DNA of 64,000 bases. Origin: Agriotes lineatus. Its lineage: Eukaryota > Arthropoda > Insecta > Coleoptera > Elateridae. Location of the stretch: positions 62,765,903-62,829,902 of the forward strand of contig OW679197.1 of NCBI GenBank assembly GCA_940337035.1, read 5' to 3'. Position 1 is the stretch's first letter. The number at the start of each line of letters is the position of its first letter. This document shows, one piece after another, positions 1 to 10,031 of the stretch. Under the pieces are notes generated by a model that had not been told where the DNA came from, ran no database searches, and saw only the letters and a program-made list of their open reading frames with translations. The translations under genes and the position numbers were made by a program.

Positions 1-59
1 ATAAGAATATGAATAATGTAATTATGACTTAAACAGTTTGGCTAACCTGTTTGTTTCCT

Positions 60-600
60 TCTGTGACGTAACAGGGGACGCACTAACCTGCAATTGTTCA
101 ACTTCCTGCAACTCTATCCAAATCTGATGCCAACCGCAAAATCAAGGGACGTTATTGCAATAAAAATCCTCTGCAATTACCCTCGGGCTGGAAAACTTTC
201 CTTGGACCTCGTACAATGTCTATTCTTGATGCTGCCCAAAACTGTTGAACCCTCGGAACTGCTTTCCTGTTTAAATTTACTTTGAAAATGGAGCTTTGTT
301 GCTGGTTCACAGAATCAAGGGACGCCACCGGAATTTCTTATCTCTGAAGGGCTTTCTGCTCCTGCTTTCTGCACATAGGCAGCAAGGCAGGTCTACTCTA
401 TATATTGGACACAAATTTCACCCATCTGCTGCTCCGGAACTCGTTAAAAACTGGCCTCGATGTCGGACTCACTTGGGCAAAACTTTCAGGTCACTTCCCT
501 CTTCACTGGGATTCAATAACATGATGGAACTTTACACAAAGGCACTCAACGAACTGGTGAACGATAAAAACAACTTTTGAACTCACACAAATAACTTTTA
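60..600. other. Unassigned higher-GC block with two short open frames
   Basis: This block is visibly less AT-rich than its surroundings. On the + strand it has open frames at 94-285 (63 codons) and 296-580 (94 codons). Neither translation matches a family I recognise. The string ATCAAGGGACG occurs near 141 and again near 313. It could be an untranslated or LTR-like part of an old retroelement, or part of an exon. I cannot decide and assign no function. Confidence 0.2.
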
Positions 601-1304
601 TATACAAAATAATACAATTTCTGAGAGCCAATCTTGCACACAGCTATTTATTTATGGCTTGGGTTGTCCACAATAACAATGGAACATCACGTCTCTTAGC
701 AACTATTACAATTGTTCGGAAGTAAGCTTTGTATGTTTTCCGTAGAAACCAAAATTTTTTTTTTTTTGGTTAATTGTCAATTGTAGCACTGTTTTCCTTC
801 TAATGTAAGTTGCCTTTTCATGCTCTTTGTATTTTATGGTTCCTTTACACTGCTTTTGACCTTTCAGCTGCGTTGTCGTTTGTTGGCCTCATAATTTTAA
901 CACTAACGCTGCATACAACTTCTGTAGTGCCTCAAACATCTCTGTATCAGTGCAAATTCACAATATTGCCTTGTCAGTCAACATAAATTGAGTGCATCTG
1001 CCATAACGAACGCAATTAATAAAAATTAAGTTAAACGTAACCCTTCCGATATTGTTTAATCTAATGCTAACCTCTAACAATCAAATTATGGTTACTGCTA
1101 ATCTTATCTTGTGCATTTCTTAATGTATAACAATGACTTTAATGTTGCAATAAACAAAATATCCATTCTGGGCCTATTTGAAGCTTTATTTCATGTTCGT
1201 GTCTTAATTATGCAACCAGAATTGCTGTGGGCAATATACCATCACAGTATATGGCAAGTTCATATTGAGAAGAGTTCTGAAAGATTGGGAAAGAGGAAAG
1301 AATC
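601..1304. other. AT-rich stretch, nothing recognised
   Basis: No convincing coding frame, RNA gene or terminal repeat is visible. The frame 1111-1338 (+) is low-complexity and runs into the LINE remnant in a different frame. Confidence 0.4.
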
Positions 1305-2072
1305 AACAACTTGCGCTACGCAGACGACACGACTTTGATTGCAGAAAACGAAGAAGAGAAGGTGGAAGAAGAATGTCTAAGATGTGAATTGAAACTAAAC
1401 CGTCAAAAAACTAAACTGATGACAATTGATCGAGGAGATATCATAGAACATATACCAAACATACAAGATATAGAGAACGTCAATGAAATAGTATACCTTG
1501 GAGCACAAATAAATAACGATGGCAATACGTCCACCGAAATCAGAAGATGGATAGCACTTGCTAAAATCGCGATGTCGAAGCTCAACAAAATCTGGAAAGA
1601 CAAACAAGTAATATGAAATTAAGATTTGTCAATGCATTAGTATTTCCTGTTGCATTGTATGGGGTCGAGACATGGACTCTAAAAACAGCAGACAGAGCAA
1701 TATTGGACGCGTTTGAGATGTGGTGGAAGGATATCATGGATGGCTCACAGAACTAACGTCTACATTCTTGCAAAACTACATTTAAGAGAGCGACTATCAA
1801 CTGTCGTCGGGCGAAGAATTCTGAAATACTTCGGACACATAACACGAAGAAGAGACGACAACCTGGAAAAACTTGTAATTCAAGGACGCCCTCCGAAAGG
1901 ATAGATGGACCAGGTCAAAGAAATAACTGGAACTTCCTTTCAAGTAAATATAAAGACAGCTACAGAGAGGGATAACTGGAGAGACATCGCCAATTCAGTG
2001 ACATGACAAGACCACTTCAGATCACGATATTTCATCTATGAAATAAACGACTGGAGAGAGAGAGAGAGATAC
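1305..2072 (+). pseudogene. RTE-like LINE, decayed 3' end of the reverse transcriptase
   Basis: This is the C-terminal part of a non-LTR retrotransposon polymerase, which would copy its own RNA at a nicked target. The first piece (1305-1613) holds the catalytic YADD box in NNLRYADDTTLIAENEEE, followed by KLNRQKTKLM. A shifted piece (1613-1756) reads FVNALVFPVALYGVETWTL and ends at a stop. A third (about 1735-1902) reads RRILKYFGHITRRRDDNLEK and ends at TAG. A last trace, WRDIANSV, precedes a GA microsatellite tail at 2054-2069. The FPV.LYG.E.WTL and GH..RR motifs are known from RTE/BovB-type elements. The endonuclease and N-terminal RT are missing (5' truncation, usual for LINEs). There are at least two frameshifts and two stops, so it is dead. 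The clade call is from memory of motifs. Confidence 0.8.
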
Positions 2073-2215
2073 TACAAAATTAAAATTTCAAAGAGTGAAT
2101 TGCACATAATATTTCGTACAGAAATTCCACGTTAGCAAGATGTTTTAGTAAAACAAATTTTATTTATCTTAAAAGAATTCATTTAAGGCTTTACCGCTCT
2201 CTTACATTGAATACT

Positions 2216-2775
2216 GTTTATTATTAGTATTATTATTATCATATAAGCGAGAGGCGGCGTAGCCGTTTATGTCGCACAAACAGTGCAAAAAATAATTAAA
2301 TCTAACAGTATGTGATGATATAAACTTAACCAAATTTTAAAAATGTATCGAAGCGATTTTTAAAGTCAGTGAGTGTTCTAACATTAACAATTTCCAATTT
2401 CATCCGGCAAAGTATTCCAGTCATTAGTTACACGAAGAACAAAAAAGTTTTGGCGGCACTGACGGTGGAAACGCTGATGAATTAACTTATAAGTGTTACC
2501 TCTGAAGTTCACATTTTCACCAAACACAAATAATTCACGCAACGGGCAGCTATAGTGGTTGTGCATAATTTTGTAAGTCTCGATTAAGCCGCCACGAGTG
2601 CGTCTTTCCTTCAGCATTGGTATCTTCAGGCGTATAAGTCGTTGATCGTAAGAGAGACTCTTTAGTTCAAAAACATGCTTTGTGGTTCTACGTTGAACTC
2701 TTTCAAGCAGTTCTATATCCTTAATTAGATACGGATTTCAGACACTGTAGTAAGGCTCATGTACTATCGCGCGCT
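2216..2775 (-). pseudogene. CR1/Jockey-type LINE, decayed 3' end (minus strand)
   Basis: Read on the minus strand, the polymerase C-terminus gives NPYLIKDIELLERVQRR (17 residues), then LSYDQRLIRLKIP, ERRTRGGLIETYKIMH and, near the end, RVTNDWNTLPDEIGN. A frameshift is needed before the final VNVRTLTDFKNRF. An in-frame TGA replaces the usual tryptophan just before NPYL. The ERR.RG.LIETYKI and FKNR motifs are typical of the region after the RT domain in CR1-like and Jockey-like elements. The 3' untranslated part ends in an ATT/AAT microsatellite at 2216-2239, the expected tail. Only the last ~500 bp survive. Confidence 0.75.
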
Positions 2776-4074
2776 CAGAGCGTACGAATTAAAATAATAG
2801 TTGTTTATTTCTGTTAAGGCTTCTTAGGACAGACGTGGCGAACTGTGAATCAGAGCACAAAATTGTTGAAACTATTGTTCACGATTACAAGAATAGAAAT
2901 TGCAATATAATTGGTATTTCCTATATTTATTAGATAATTGTATATTTAGATTAATTATTTTTTAATGTTTTGTTGATATAACAAAATTACACCAACAAAT
3001 TGAAAATTTTGTCTCGAAGTAAAAATGTTAATGCAACTTGGAATAACTTGTCGATGAGAAATTTTTATTAAATAATTATTTACAATTAGAATAGTGAGAA
3101 AACATAACGCAAAATCGTCAATTCAGTATTTCACATGGAGGGGGTTTCGAGGAGATATTTGAAATTCAGGCAACCCAAATGACAATCACTAACCTGACTA
3201 CCTGAGGATTACAAGTGATCGACAGTTTATTAACTTTATCTGATATACAACTGACCGGGATTAGTTTATGCAAAAACAAGTTGAGTAACAGTTCGGTATA
3301 ATTACAATGACAAAATTAAGTATCTTCCGTAATAGTGTATCGAAAACTTTTATTTTAGTTTTAACCAACATTGCAATACATTTGTTGACCAGAAACTTAT
3401 TATTTTATTAGTAGAAATCGTCTACCTGTATAGAAATTTACGGAAATTGTCAGCTAAGACAGAATTAGTTTTTTTTTTGTTTTTATGAATGGCTTATGTT
3501 TTCAAAATTGCAAGAAAGTGTGTTGACTTAGTGAAATTACGAATAAAAAGCAATAAATTAGTTATTTTTAAATAATTACTTCAGCTTTCATTTCTAAATT
3601 CATTAAAACAATAATTAAATTATAGATTTACATGTAGTTTGTTTTAACGGTTTAGAGCTGATCTTAGAAGAGTTGCACCTACAAGATATTCAATGATGAT
3701 CAAAATCCAATTAACCAAAACAAGTGCAAGGATATAATAGTCTTCTCAACCATGGTTCATATATTATTTTTTACACAATGATTTTTATTTTTCATTTTTA
3801 TATTGATAATAAAGTACAACGTTTGACAGAAGTGCTTGGTTTTGAATATCCGCGGAAATCAGGTAGCCTTTGAAACTGTAATTTTTGACAACAAATTGTT
3901 TTTATTATCTACTAGTAGTAGAGAAAACTTCTCGGATTAAAAACAACATAAATAATGGTACGTTCTAAATGTAGTAGTGATAAAACGAATTTATTGGTTT
4001 TATAATTATTAATATCAAAACAATACCAGAAAACCAAGTTAAAAAAGTAATGTATACATAGCCTAAATTACATA
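2776..4074. other. AT-rich intergenic or intronic DNA, nothing recognised
   Basis: No frame with family resemblance, no terminal repeats and no RNA gene seen. Confidence 0.45.
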
Positions 4075-4632
4075 CCGGGTGAATATTCCGAAACCGAACA
4101 TAGGCAATTAACATGGGAAAAGGTTTTTTGCAGATTGCTGCTCCCCATTTTAACTTAGAGGGTTTATAATGACACCAATCGAAAGAAGATTTTTTTCTCA
4201 TCTAATGATACGCGAATTAGTTAATTTTCAGTTGTATTTCTCATTATTTTATCAAAAATTCGCAATAAATTCAAGGAAAATCATGTTGAGCCATGACTCT
4301 TAAGACAATAAACAGATTCAAACGTCATTCAAGTGACAGATTCATTATGATAACTTGATTTCAGGCAAGCCATCACTCAACGTGTTTTTTTTAATGACAT
4401 AGAATCATGGCAACATATGATTTTTTTAAATAAGATTTATCCCGAATTTTCGATAAAATTATAAAGAAATAAAACTGAAAATTAACTAATTCGCATATTA
4501 TTCGATGAGAAAAAAATCTTCTTTCGACTGGTGTCATTATAAACCCTCTAAGTTAAAATGGGGAGCAGCAATCTGCAAAAAACCTTTTTCCCATGTTAAT
4601 TGCCTATGTTCAGTTTTGGAATATTCACCCGG
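4075..4632. mobile_element. Fold-back DNA element with ~200-bp inverted arms, TA-flanked
   Basis: The left end CCGGGTGAATATTCC and its reverse complement at the right end bound a 558-bp unit. TA dinucleotides flank it at 4073-4074 and 4633-4634. The inverted arms run about 4075-4270 and 4436-4632 and are nearly identical, differing mainly by scattered substitutions. The loop has no coding capacity; the 78-codon minus frame across the left arm is incidental. A TA duplication and long arms fit a non-autonomous Tc1/mariner-type fold-back element, but no transposase links it to a family. Confidence 0.75.
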
Positions 4633-4634
4633 TA

Positions 4635-5099
4635 TATTAATAATGATACTCGTAATTAAAACATCATAATGAATACTAATAATAATATAACAAATAACAT
4701 ATACATATATCTCTAAACAGTGTTGACATTTTAATTAGTTTTATATATATCACGGTTACTTCGTTGACGACATCTTCGTGAGTAACTTCGCACAATTTGT
4801 TTTCCAGAAATTGCTATCCCTGAAATAAAAAAAATTCTAATAACCTACTACACATTTTTAAAAATTTCACAAATGATAAATTACAAGTAACTGTATGCTA
4901 TATGTAGATATAGATTTACTAAGTACATTTTAAGCTCTTCAACATGTAGCCCGACTTTAGTATAAATTAAAAACTAACAGAGATTCCGTTCCGAAATATG
5001 CAGCAGCCGCTTAACTCGATAATAATAATTATGATTACGTTTTAGACTGATCGTGCTCATTTCCTCATTGAGTATACAATAATCAATTTTTTTAATTAC
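4635..5099. other. AT-rich, nothing recognised
   Basis: No coding signal or repeat boundary seen. Confidence 0.4.
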
Positions 5100-5432
5100 T
5101 ACTTCAAGTAGAGAAAGGTCCCCGGTTTTTTCTCAACTTTTAATTTCAATTAAAGGATAATTGTCAATTAATCCATCGGATGAACAACTTAAAAATGCAT
5201 GGATTTTATCGATTATTATCAGACCAGTCTTTCTTACCTGCTTTGAATATTGGTTTTCAAACAGCGAACTCGCAGTATCTTCGCTTTGTAGACCGAAATT
5301 TGTAGCAGTATTTCCTTTGAATGTGCTATACAATAAATTTTTCACAGTTTTAGCAGTCCGATGTGCTTCTTCTAACCTTACATATTCAGCCAAAATTTGA
5401 AGCAGTAAAAAATGTGTTTTCTCTTGTTACTG
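5100..5432 (-). pseudogene. YqaJ-type nuclease domain, broken
   Basis: On the minus strand the frame 5133-5393 reads through a YqaJ-like exonuclease core: an acidic SEDTA, then VRKTGLII, SCSSDGLI and finally LIEIK. Known YqaJ domains carry G..LE..A, SPDG(L/V) and EIKCP, with acidic and lysine residues binding metal and cutting DNA. Here SPDG has become SSDG, and EIKCP becomes EIKS followed by a stop. Just upstream, in another frame, is TASNFG, the conserved start of this domain, interrupted by a stop and joined by a frameshift. Such YqaJ genes are common in insect genomes as mobile-element or virus-derived repeats. This copy is inactive. Confidence 0.6.
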
Positions 5433-5720
5433 AGTTTTTTTTTAGAATTCTTTGGATATTTACTTCCCTCGTCTAAAAGAGGAAGGAAGTATTGTAATCG
5501 CCAAAAATTACCTTCCGAGATTTCTTCGGATATTTACGTTTCAGGGTCGAAAAACAGGTTTTCTCAATTCCGTCTGTCTGTCTGCCTGTTGGCTGTATAT
5601 CTCAACAACTATTTGTTCGAGGATGACGATATTTTATATGCAGATTATATATTTATCTGGCATGAAACCGAGAGAAAATTGAGACAAATATATGCAGGGT
5701 AAGCACCTTAAAAAAATTAA
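5433..5720 (+). repeat. Diverged copy of a dispersed 'GTCTGTCTG' repeat family
   Basis: It starts with a TTTACTTCC...GGAAGGAAGTATTG stem and runs into GTCTGTCTGTCTGCCTGT near 5570-5590, the same order as better copies at 17921-18606, 30141-30279/33641-33960 and 39395-39495 (minus). It separates two coding remnants of the YqaJ-type element and so probably inserted into it. Its open frames (5412-5702, 5452-5682) are antisense or chance. Confidence 0.5.
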
Positions 5721-5944
5721 GTTTTGTTTATTTTTGCGTTAACTTTGAAATAGACGAAAGTAATAATAATTTTCACACGGGCCATGATTTACAATTGACG
5801 AAAATAAGACTCAACCGATACAGGATAATGTCACAAGAGAGTAAAAACGATTCAACAATAAGACCGTTCTGTTCAAGAGAGGCGCGCAGATGACAAGTCG
5901 ATGCGGTTACAATCTGCTACGCAGATGCAGCGGATTTTTATTTG

Positions 5945-6075
5945 AAAATGTATTTAATGTACATATTAGAAACGTGAAGGTATTTTTACTACTAACTTAA
6001 TTTGATTTTTAAAATGTGTCACAATGTCCATGAGGGAAGTTCTGGGTAAAGCCTTTTACAGATTTTTTTCATAAG
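5945..6075 (-). repeat. Segment shared with 26285-26400
   Basis: The stretch from TATTAGAAACGTGAAGG to AAAGCCTTTTACAGAT recurs nearly unchanged at 26285-26400, including GAGGGAAGTTCTGGGTAAAG. Read on the minus strand it follows coding remnants of the YqaJ-type element, so it is probably part of that repeat family. Confidence 0.65.
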
Positions 6076-6456
6076 TTTCAGAATCCATGTCTTCTACTTT
6101 ATTTTCTACTTCTAATCTGTTCATCAATTGTAGCAAAAGTTTGCCTTTTAAAAGATTTCCCTAAAATACATAATTATTTGAGGTTTTTTAACTGTACATT
6201 TATTACTCATATAATCCATTATAGGTACTTAACGTTTGCTGTTTAATTTTGCAGTATATTGTTTTTGACGTGCCGTAAAAAATTTTTTAGAAAAATATCC
6301 AGGAGCTTTGCTGAATATACTTGCTTTAATTTTACATAAATTGCCTTTGGTGTTATAAGATATAGCTGCAACTTTACATCTACATTCGTAGTAATTCTTT
6401 AACGAAAAGTGTATCTTTTTTCCTGTAATTTGATTGCTACTATCAAGCACTTTCAA
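6060..6456 (-). pseudogene. Upstream coding remnants, probably of the YqaJ-type element
   Basis: Two minus-strand pieces are visible. The frame 6229-6456 (75 codons) is basic and Lys/Tyr-rich, ending near KKFFTARQKQYTAKL. A second piece (6060-6170) follows a TTTTAG acceptor-like site and reads MNRLEVENKVEDMDSETYEK before a stop. They lie just upstream, in transcription order, of the YqaJ core, and the neighbouring segment is repeated at 26.3 kb, so I take them as the same mobile gene. I do not recognise the domain. Confidence 0.35.
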
Positions 6457-6579
6457 TTTGTTTTATTTGCAACCATATATGTAATAAGATCATTACTGAC
6501 TTTTAAAAAGTTGGAAAATGAGCTATTCCTAACTTGTAACTTTCCAACCGGTGGGAAAAGTGATTGCCGGTTGGAAATT

Positions 6580-6703
6580 AATCCATTCCCGACCGCTGTG
6601 TAGGTAGGGACAATGGAAATCTCGTTGATCCATTCATGCGCGATCCATTCCCGACCGCTGAGTAGGTAGGGACACTGGGAATCTCGTTGATCCATTCATG
6701 CGC
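6580..6703. repeat. Tandem duplication, 62-bp unit x2
   Basis: The unit ATCCATTCCCGACCGCTG... to ...CCATTCATGCGC occurs at 6580-6641 and again at 6642-6703 with a few substitutions. The open frames crossing it (6409-6603 and 6453-6695) are products of the repeat and not gene-like. Confidence 0.85.
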
Positions 6704-6775
6704 GTCACAACCTGTCATATCATAATATAATAATTTTTCCAATTATTGTTTAGAATAAAGTGGTTGCGAATAAAA

Positions 6776-6908
6776 TAGTATACATACCACGGTGAAAAGT
6801 TTCATTCCTGTCTCGAGATAAAGTTCACCTCGACGCTATGCGTCTCGGTTAACTACTTAATCTCTCGACAGGAATGAAACACTTTCCACATCGGTATGTA
6901 ATATACTA
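6776..6908. mobile_element. Short hairpin element (TAGTATACATACC family)
   Basis: The inverted ends TAGTATACATACC...GGTATGTAATATACTA enclose arms reading GTTTCATTCCTGTC / GACAGGAATGAAAC. Related copies lie at 17674-17752 (half), 61066-61150 (middle deleted) and, as a fragment, beside 20589. No coding capacity. It looks like a miniature inverted-repeat element. Confidence 0.75.
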
Positions 6909-7452
6909 TTAATATACCTGATATTATTTACTGTTGTCACTATAAATCGTCATAAAAAAAACTTCCAGTATACATTTATGTATTTGCAGTTTGTTTTGGA
7001 TAAATTGATATAATTTAAACTATGAAAATATAGTTATATAAGCTTTCATGCTTTGAACGTATTTTGTTAAAAATTATTTATGCAAAAGATATGTATCGTC
7101 CATTTTCCACTTTGCGAAAATAAATTGCAATAGTTGATGCTGCAAACTTTAGGGTCATCGTTATTTCAAAATGCAAGATCGCCTTGTACCGTTTACTTGC
7201 TTGGTCATAACCAGATTAACTTCGCATACGTACCTGTACAAACAAAGGGCGAAATTCCGTAGCGGATACTAAATACAGATAAGGATCATTAGTGTAGCAG
7301 TCGTCTTTCATTTATAATAGTAATTGATGTTTTGAAATTCGTCTACTAATTACCTATATTTTGTTGCAAAACAAGATTACTGTTGTAAACGGTACTGACT
7401 AACAATAATTTAGTTTGTTCAATAAGGAATTTAAAAAAATGTGAGCGAAAAA
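6909..7452. other. AT-rich, nothing recognised
   Basis: No gene or repeat boundary seen before the microsatellite tail of the next LINE. Confidence 0.4.
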
Positions 7453-8090
7453 TATAATAATAATAATAATAAATGTCTTTATTTCCCAGGCAGATTACAT
7501 TGAAAATAGTTATTAAATAATTAAAAATAATATTTCTGTAGTGTAACCTTGAAAATTCAAAGTTGGTAGTTTAAAACTGATGCTTAATCCTAAACATTAA
7601 AGAAAATTATAAAATAAAATGATTAATTATGCGATGGTCCCCCAAATTGATCATATATTGCTAACACCTAGTTGTTCAATGATATTTTTAAATGAGACAC
7701 TATATTGTTGGTTGTTCACAAAATAACATCTATTTGCAATATTTTTTAAATGTATTTATATGCTACGCTCGAAAAGAGCCGTTTTATGCAGCGGTGGTGT
7801 AAGTGTACCCTTAAACCTAATATTGACGTTATGGAGGTTTTTCCTAAATGAAATTCTACGATATAAGTAAGATGGTCTTTTTTTCTAAAATTATTATATA
7901 ATAAAAGGTAGCACTTTGTAATCTCCTTCTGTTAGACATGTTGAGCCAGCCTAGTTCAGATAATTTATAAGATACACGATCATATTTTCTTATTCCGTAA
8001 ACAAGTCTCTGAATTCGTAGCTTCACATCATATGTAAGCGATGGGATAAGAAGACCTATCTATAAATATTTAATTATATTAGTCCCCAAC
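7453..8090 (-). pseudogene. Jockey/CR1-type LINE 3' end (minus strand)
   Basis: The minus-strand translation keeps LVYGIRKYDRVSYKLSELGW (20 residues), then LNMSNRRRLQSATFYYI, RRISFRKNLHNVNIRFKGTL and TALFERS, the usual order after the RT domain. The frame is then disrupted and ends near QFGG. A 3' untranslated stretch follows and the element ends in an ATA/AAT microsatellite at 7453-7472, the expected LINE tail. Stops and frameshifts make it a dead, 5'-truncated copy. The related C-terminal pattern at 21777-22060 (+) suggests the same or a sister family. Confidence 0.75.
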
Positions 8091-8511
8091 CTCTTTAACT
8101 ACAATTAATTACAGCATATCAGTTGCACCAAAACATATCACCTAAAATAATTTGGTTATTCGGCATCAAACGTAAGGACGTATTGAGCTAATAGATTAAC
8201 AGATAAGACACAGAAATAATCCGCTTTCGAAATTGCCATGTACACAACAAAGTGGTGTATCTAAAGTTGCCTAAACAAATTTATTTTCAAAAAAAAATCC
8301 ACCTTGCTCGCTAGAGAAATGTATGAGCTCTCCTAAGCCGCCGTAAATGTAAAAAACTTCTAAGAAACTGTATTTAGGTGGTAGGCAATTCACAGGTCAA
8401 TGATATAACTGCCTTAAATGTACTGATGCAAAGATACCACTGGTTAAGTGTATTACAATTTTTTATATTGTACATATATTTAAAGTTTTTAAAATGCACC
8501 CTTAATTACAG
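8091..8511. other. Presumed intron upstream of the 8512 exon
   Basis: No coding signal. It ends in a polypyrimidine-poor but usable acceptor, TTAATTACAG, at 8502-8511. Confidence 0.4.
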
Positions 8512-8844
8512 GTTTACCAAAAGCACTGTGTGTCGCAAAATTGACTTTGAAGACGAAGAAGAAAGAAAAATACAGGAAGGTGCAGAAACGTTGCTTAACC
8601 TTGCAGGTATAACGACACGAAAGCGCTACAGTTCCCAAAACCTCGACTACACTCATAAACGGAAACGATCAAATAATCAGTTCATCATGCCAGTTTCGAC
8701 GTATGAGAAACCTACGCAGTTTAGGCCACGACTACTGCGAGCGAAGAAAAAAGAAAAGGTCTCTAATAACAATAATAACAATTCAGTGCAAGTAGAAGAC
8801 GAATGGGTTAAACATAGGCGAGAATTGGAAGAAGGTCAGAAAAG
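8512..8844 (+). CDS. Internal exon of an unidentified, probably nuclear, host protein
   Basis: This is the most host-like coding sequence in the window. It is bounded by an acceptor (TTAATTACAG before 8512) and a donor (AAAG|GTAATC after 8844). It is 333 nt long, phase 2 at both ends, so it could be skipped without a frameshift. It encodes ~111 residues: an acidic start (RKIDFEDEEERKIQEG), a hydrophobic AETLLNLAGIT, a basic stretch (HKRKRSN), PVSTYEKPTQFRPRLLRAKK, a run of six Asn from AAY repeats, and VEDEWVKHRRELEEGQK. The charge pattern and basic clusters suggest a nuclear or chromatin protein; I cannot name it. If the donor is unused, the frame stops at TAA 8847, making this a terminal exon. 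Neighbouring exons are not visible. The upstream ATG at 8378 lies before the acceptor and is probably intronic. Confidence 0.6.
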
Positions 8845-9705
8845 GTAATCCCACTTGTATTAATTTTATAATTAGGTGAATTTAAGTAAAGAAATTTCAT
8901 GTTGTTATGGTAACTTATATATTTTATGTTTATATTTATATATCAAGTTATTATGTAAAGGATTGTTTAGTATGTTAGACTGGATTTACAATGGATTGTG
9001 CGACATGGCCTGTTGATACCCTTCAAATATGTGATCTCTTAATGTTAAAATTCATGCAGATTAGAGTAACTAGACATAGTGTTATTCGACAGTTGCCATT
9101 ATCCATTACTTTTCTCCAGTCAATGCCGAAAAGGTCATGTGGCCATATCCTAAACAAGACATACAAATTTGTTAGTGTTAATTATTCGAATTTACTTTTT
9201 AATCGCCTGTTTTGTAGGTTTCCCATTTACATATTCTTATCGTTATTTATTTTTATTAAATTTTGCTGTTTGGTGTTTTACCAAATAGACTGTCATATTT
9301 TTCCTGTGTGCAGTTCTATATAAATATTAATCAATTATCATTACGCAAGCATTATATAGTTTTTTAAATCATTGATTAGTTCTAGTGAATCATTACCTCA
9401 TTCGATGGTATATTAGTCACCTTAGGTTAAGTTTCGAGAATGACTTTGAACAATACTAAGTAACATTTCTGGGTGGTTCTGGGAAGCACTTCCATTTTTA
9501 TACTACGTTTCTCGGGTCAGAAAAGATGAATGTTTGAAGAGCCAAAGTGCGTAAATGGTTATTTTAAATATGGAATTAAAGTACATTTTATCTGCCATTG
9601 ATTATATGCCGTAAATCAGACGTGTAGTTTTGAAGTGAAGAGCATATTTTATAAGAAGTTCAAAATACCGTAGAAATTGTGAATATCATTTTTGGTCTGT
9701 GCAAT
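8845..9705. other. Presumed intron or 3' region, nothing recognised
   Basis: The frame 8991-9323 (+, 110 codons) is hydrophobic and Phe/Ile-rich, as expected from AT-rich DNA, and has no family resemblance. I do not call it a gene. Confidence 0.4.
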
Positions 9706-10031
9706 TTAAAATGGTGCAAACTCTTTCGTACTTGAGTTTACAATCAGGACAAAAAATCATGTAAGTTCTGTTGTAAGAAATAAAATGAAGTGCGAACATT
9801 AATTAAAATAGATTTTATTATGAGAACAATCATGACGTATTGAATTAGGTTCATATATTTGTACATACTTGGTATGCCTATTTATATACACAGAAATATG
9901 AAATATACTTGACTATCATATTGCAAAACTGATTTGTGTGTATTAAAATTATAGTTTACTTATAGGTAAAGGTTGTGTAACAGTGTACATATTTTTCGCC
10001 ACAAAGCGTATATAAGTTTGCACCATTTTAA
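9706..10031. mobile_element. TTAA-flanked miniature inverted-repeat element
   Basis: AATGGTGCAAAC at 9710 is the inverse of GTTTGCACCATT ending at 10027. TTAA lies directly outside both ends (9706-9709 and 10028-10031). TTAA duplication is the mark of piggyBac-type insertion, so a ~318-bp non-autonomous piggyBac-like element is likely. Only about 15 bp of TIR is obvious and there is no coding sequence. Confidence 0.5.

Noticed and set aside
8991..9323. 110-codon ORF downstream of the exon
   Set aside because: Hydrophobic, Phe/Ile-rich product typical of AT-rich DNA, with no motif.
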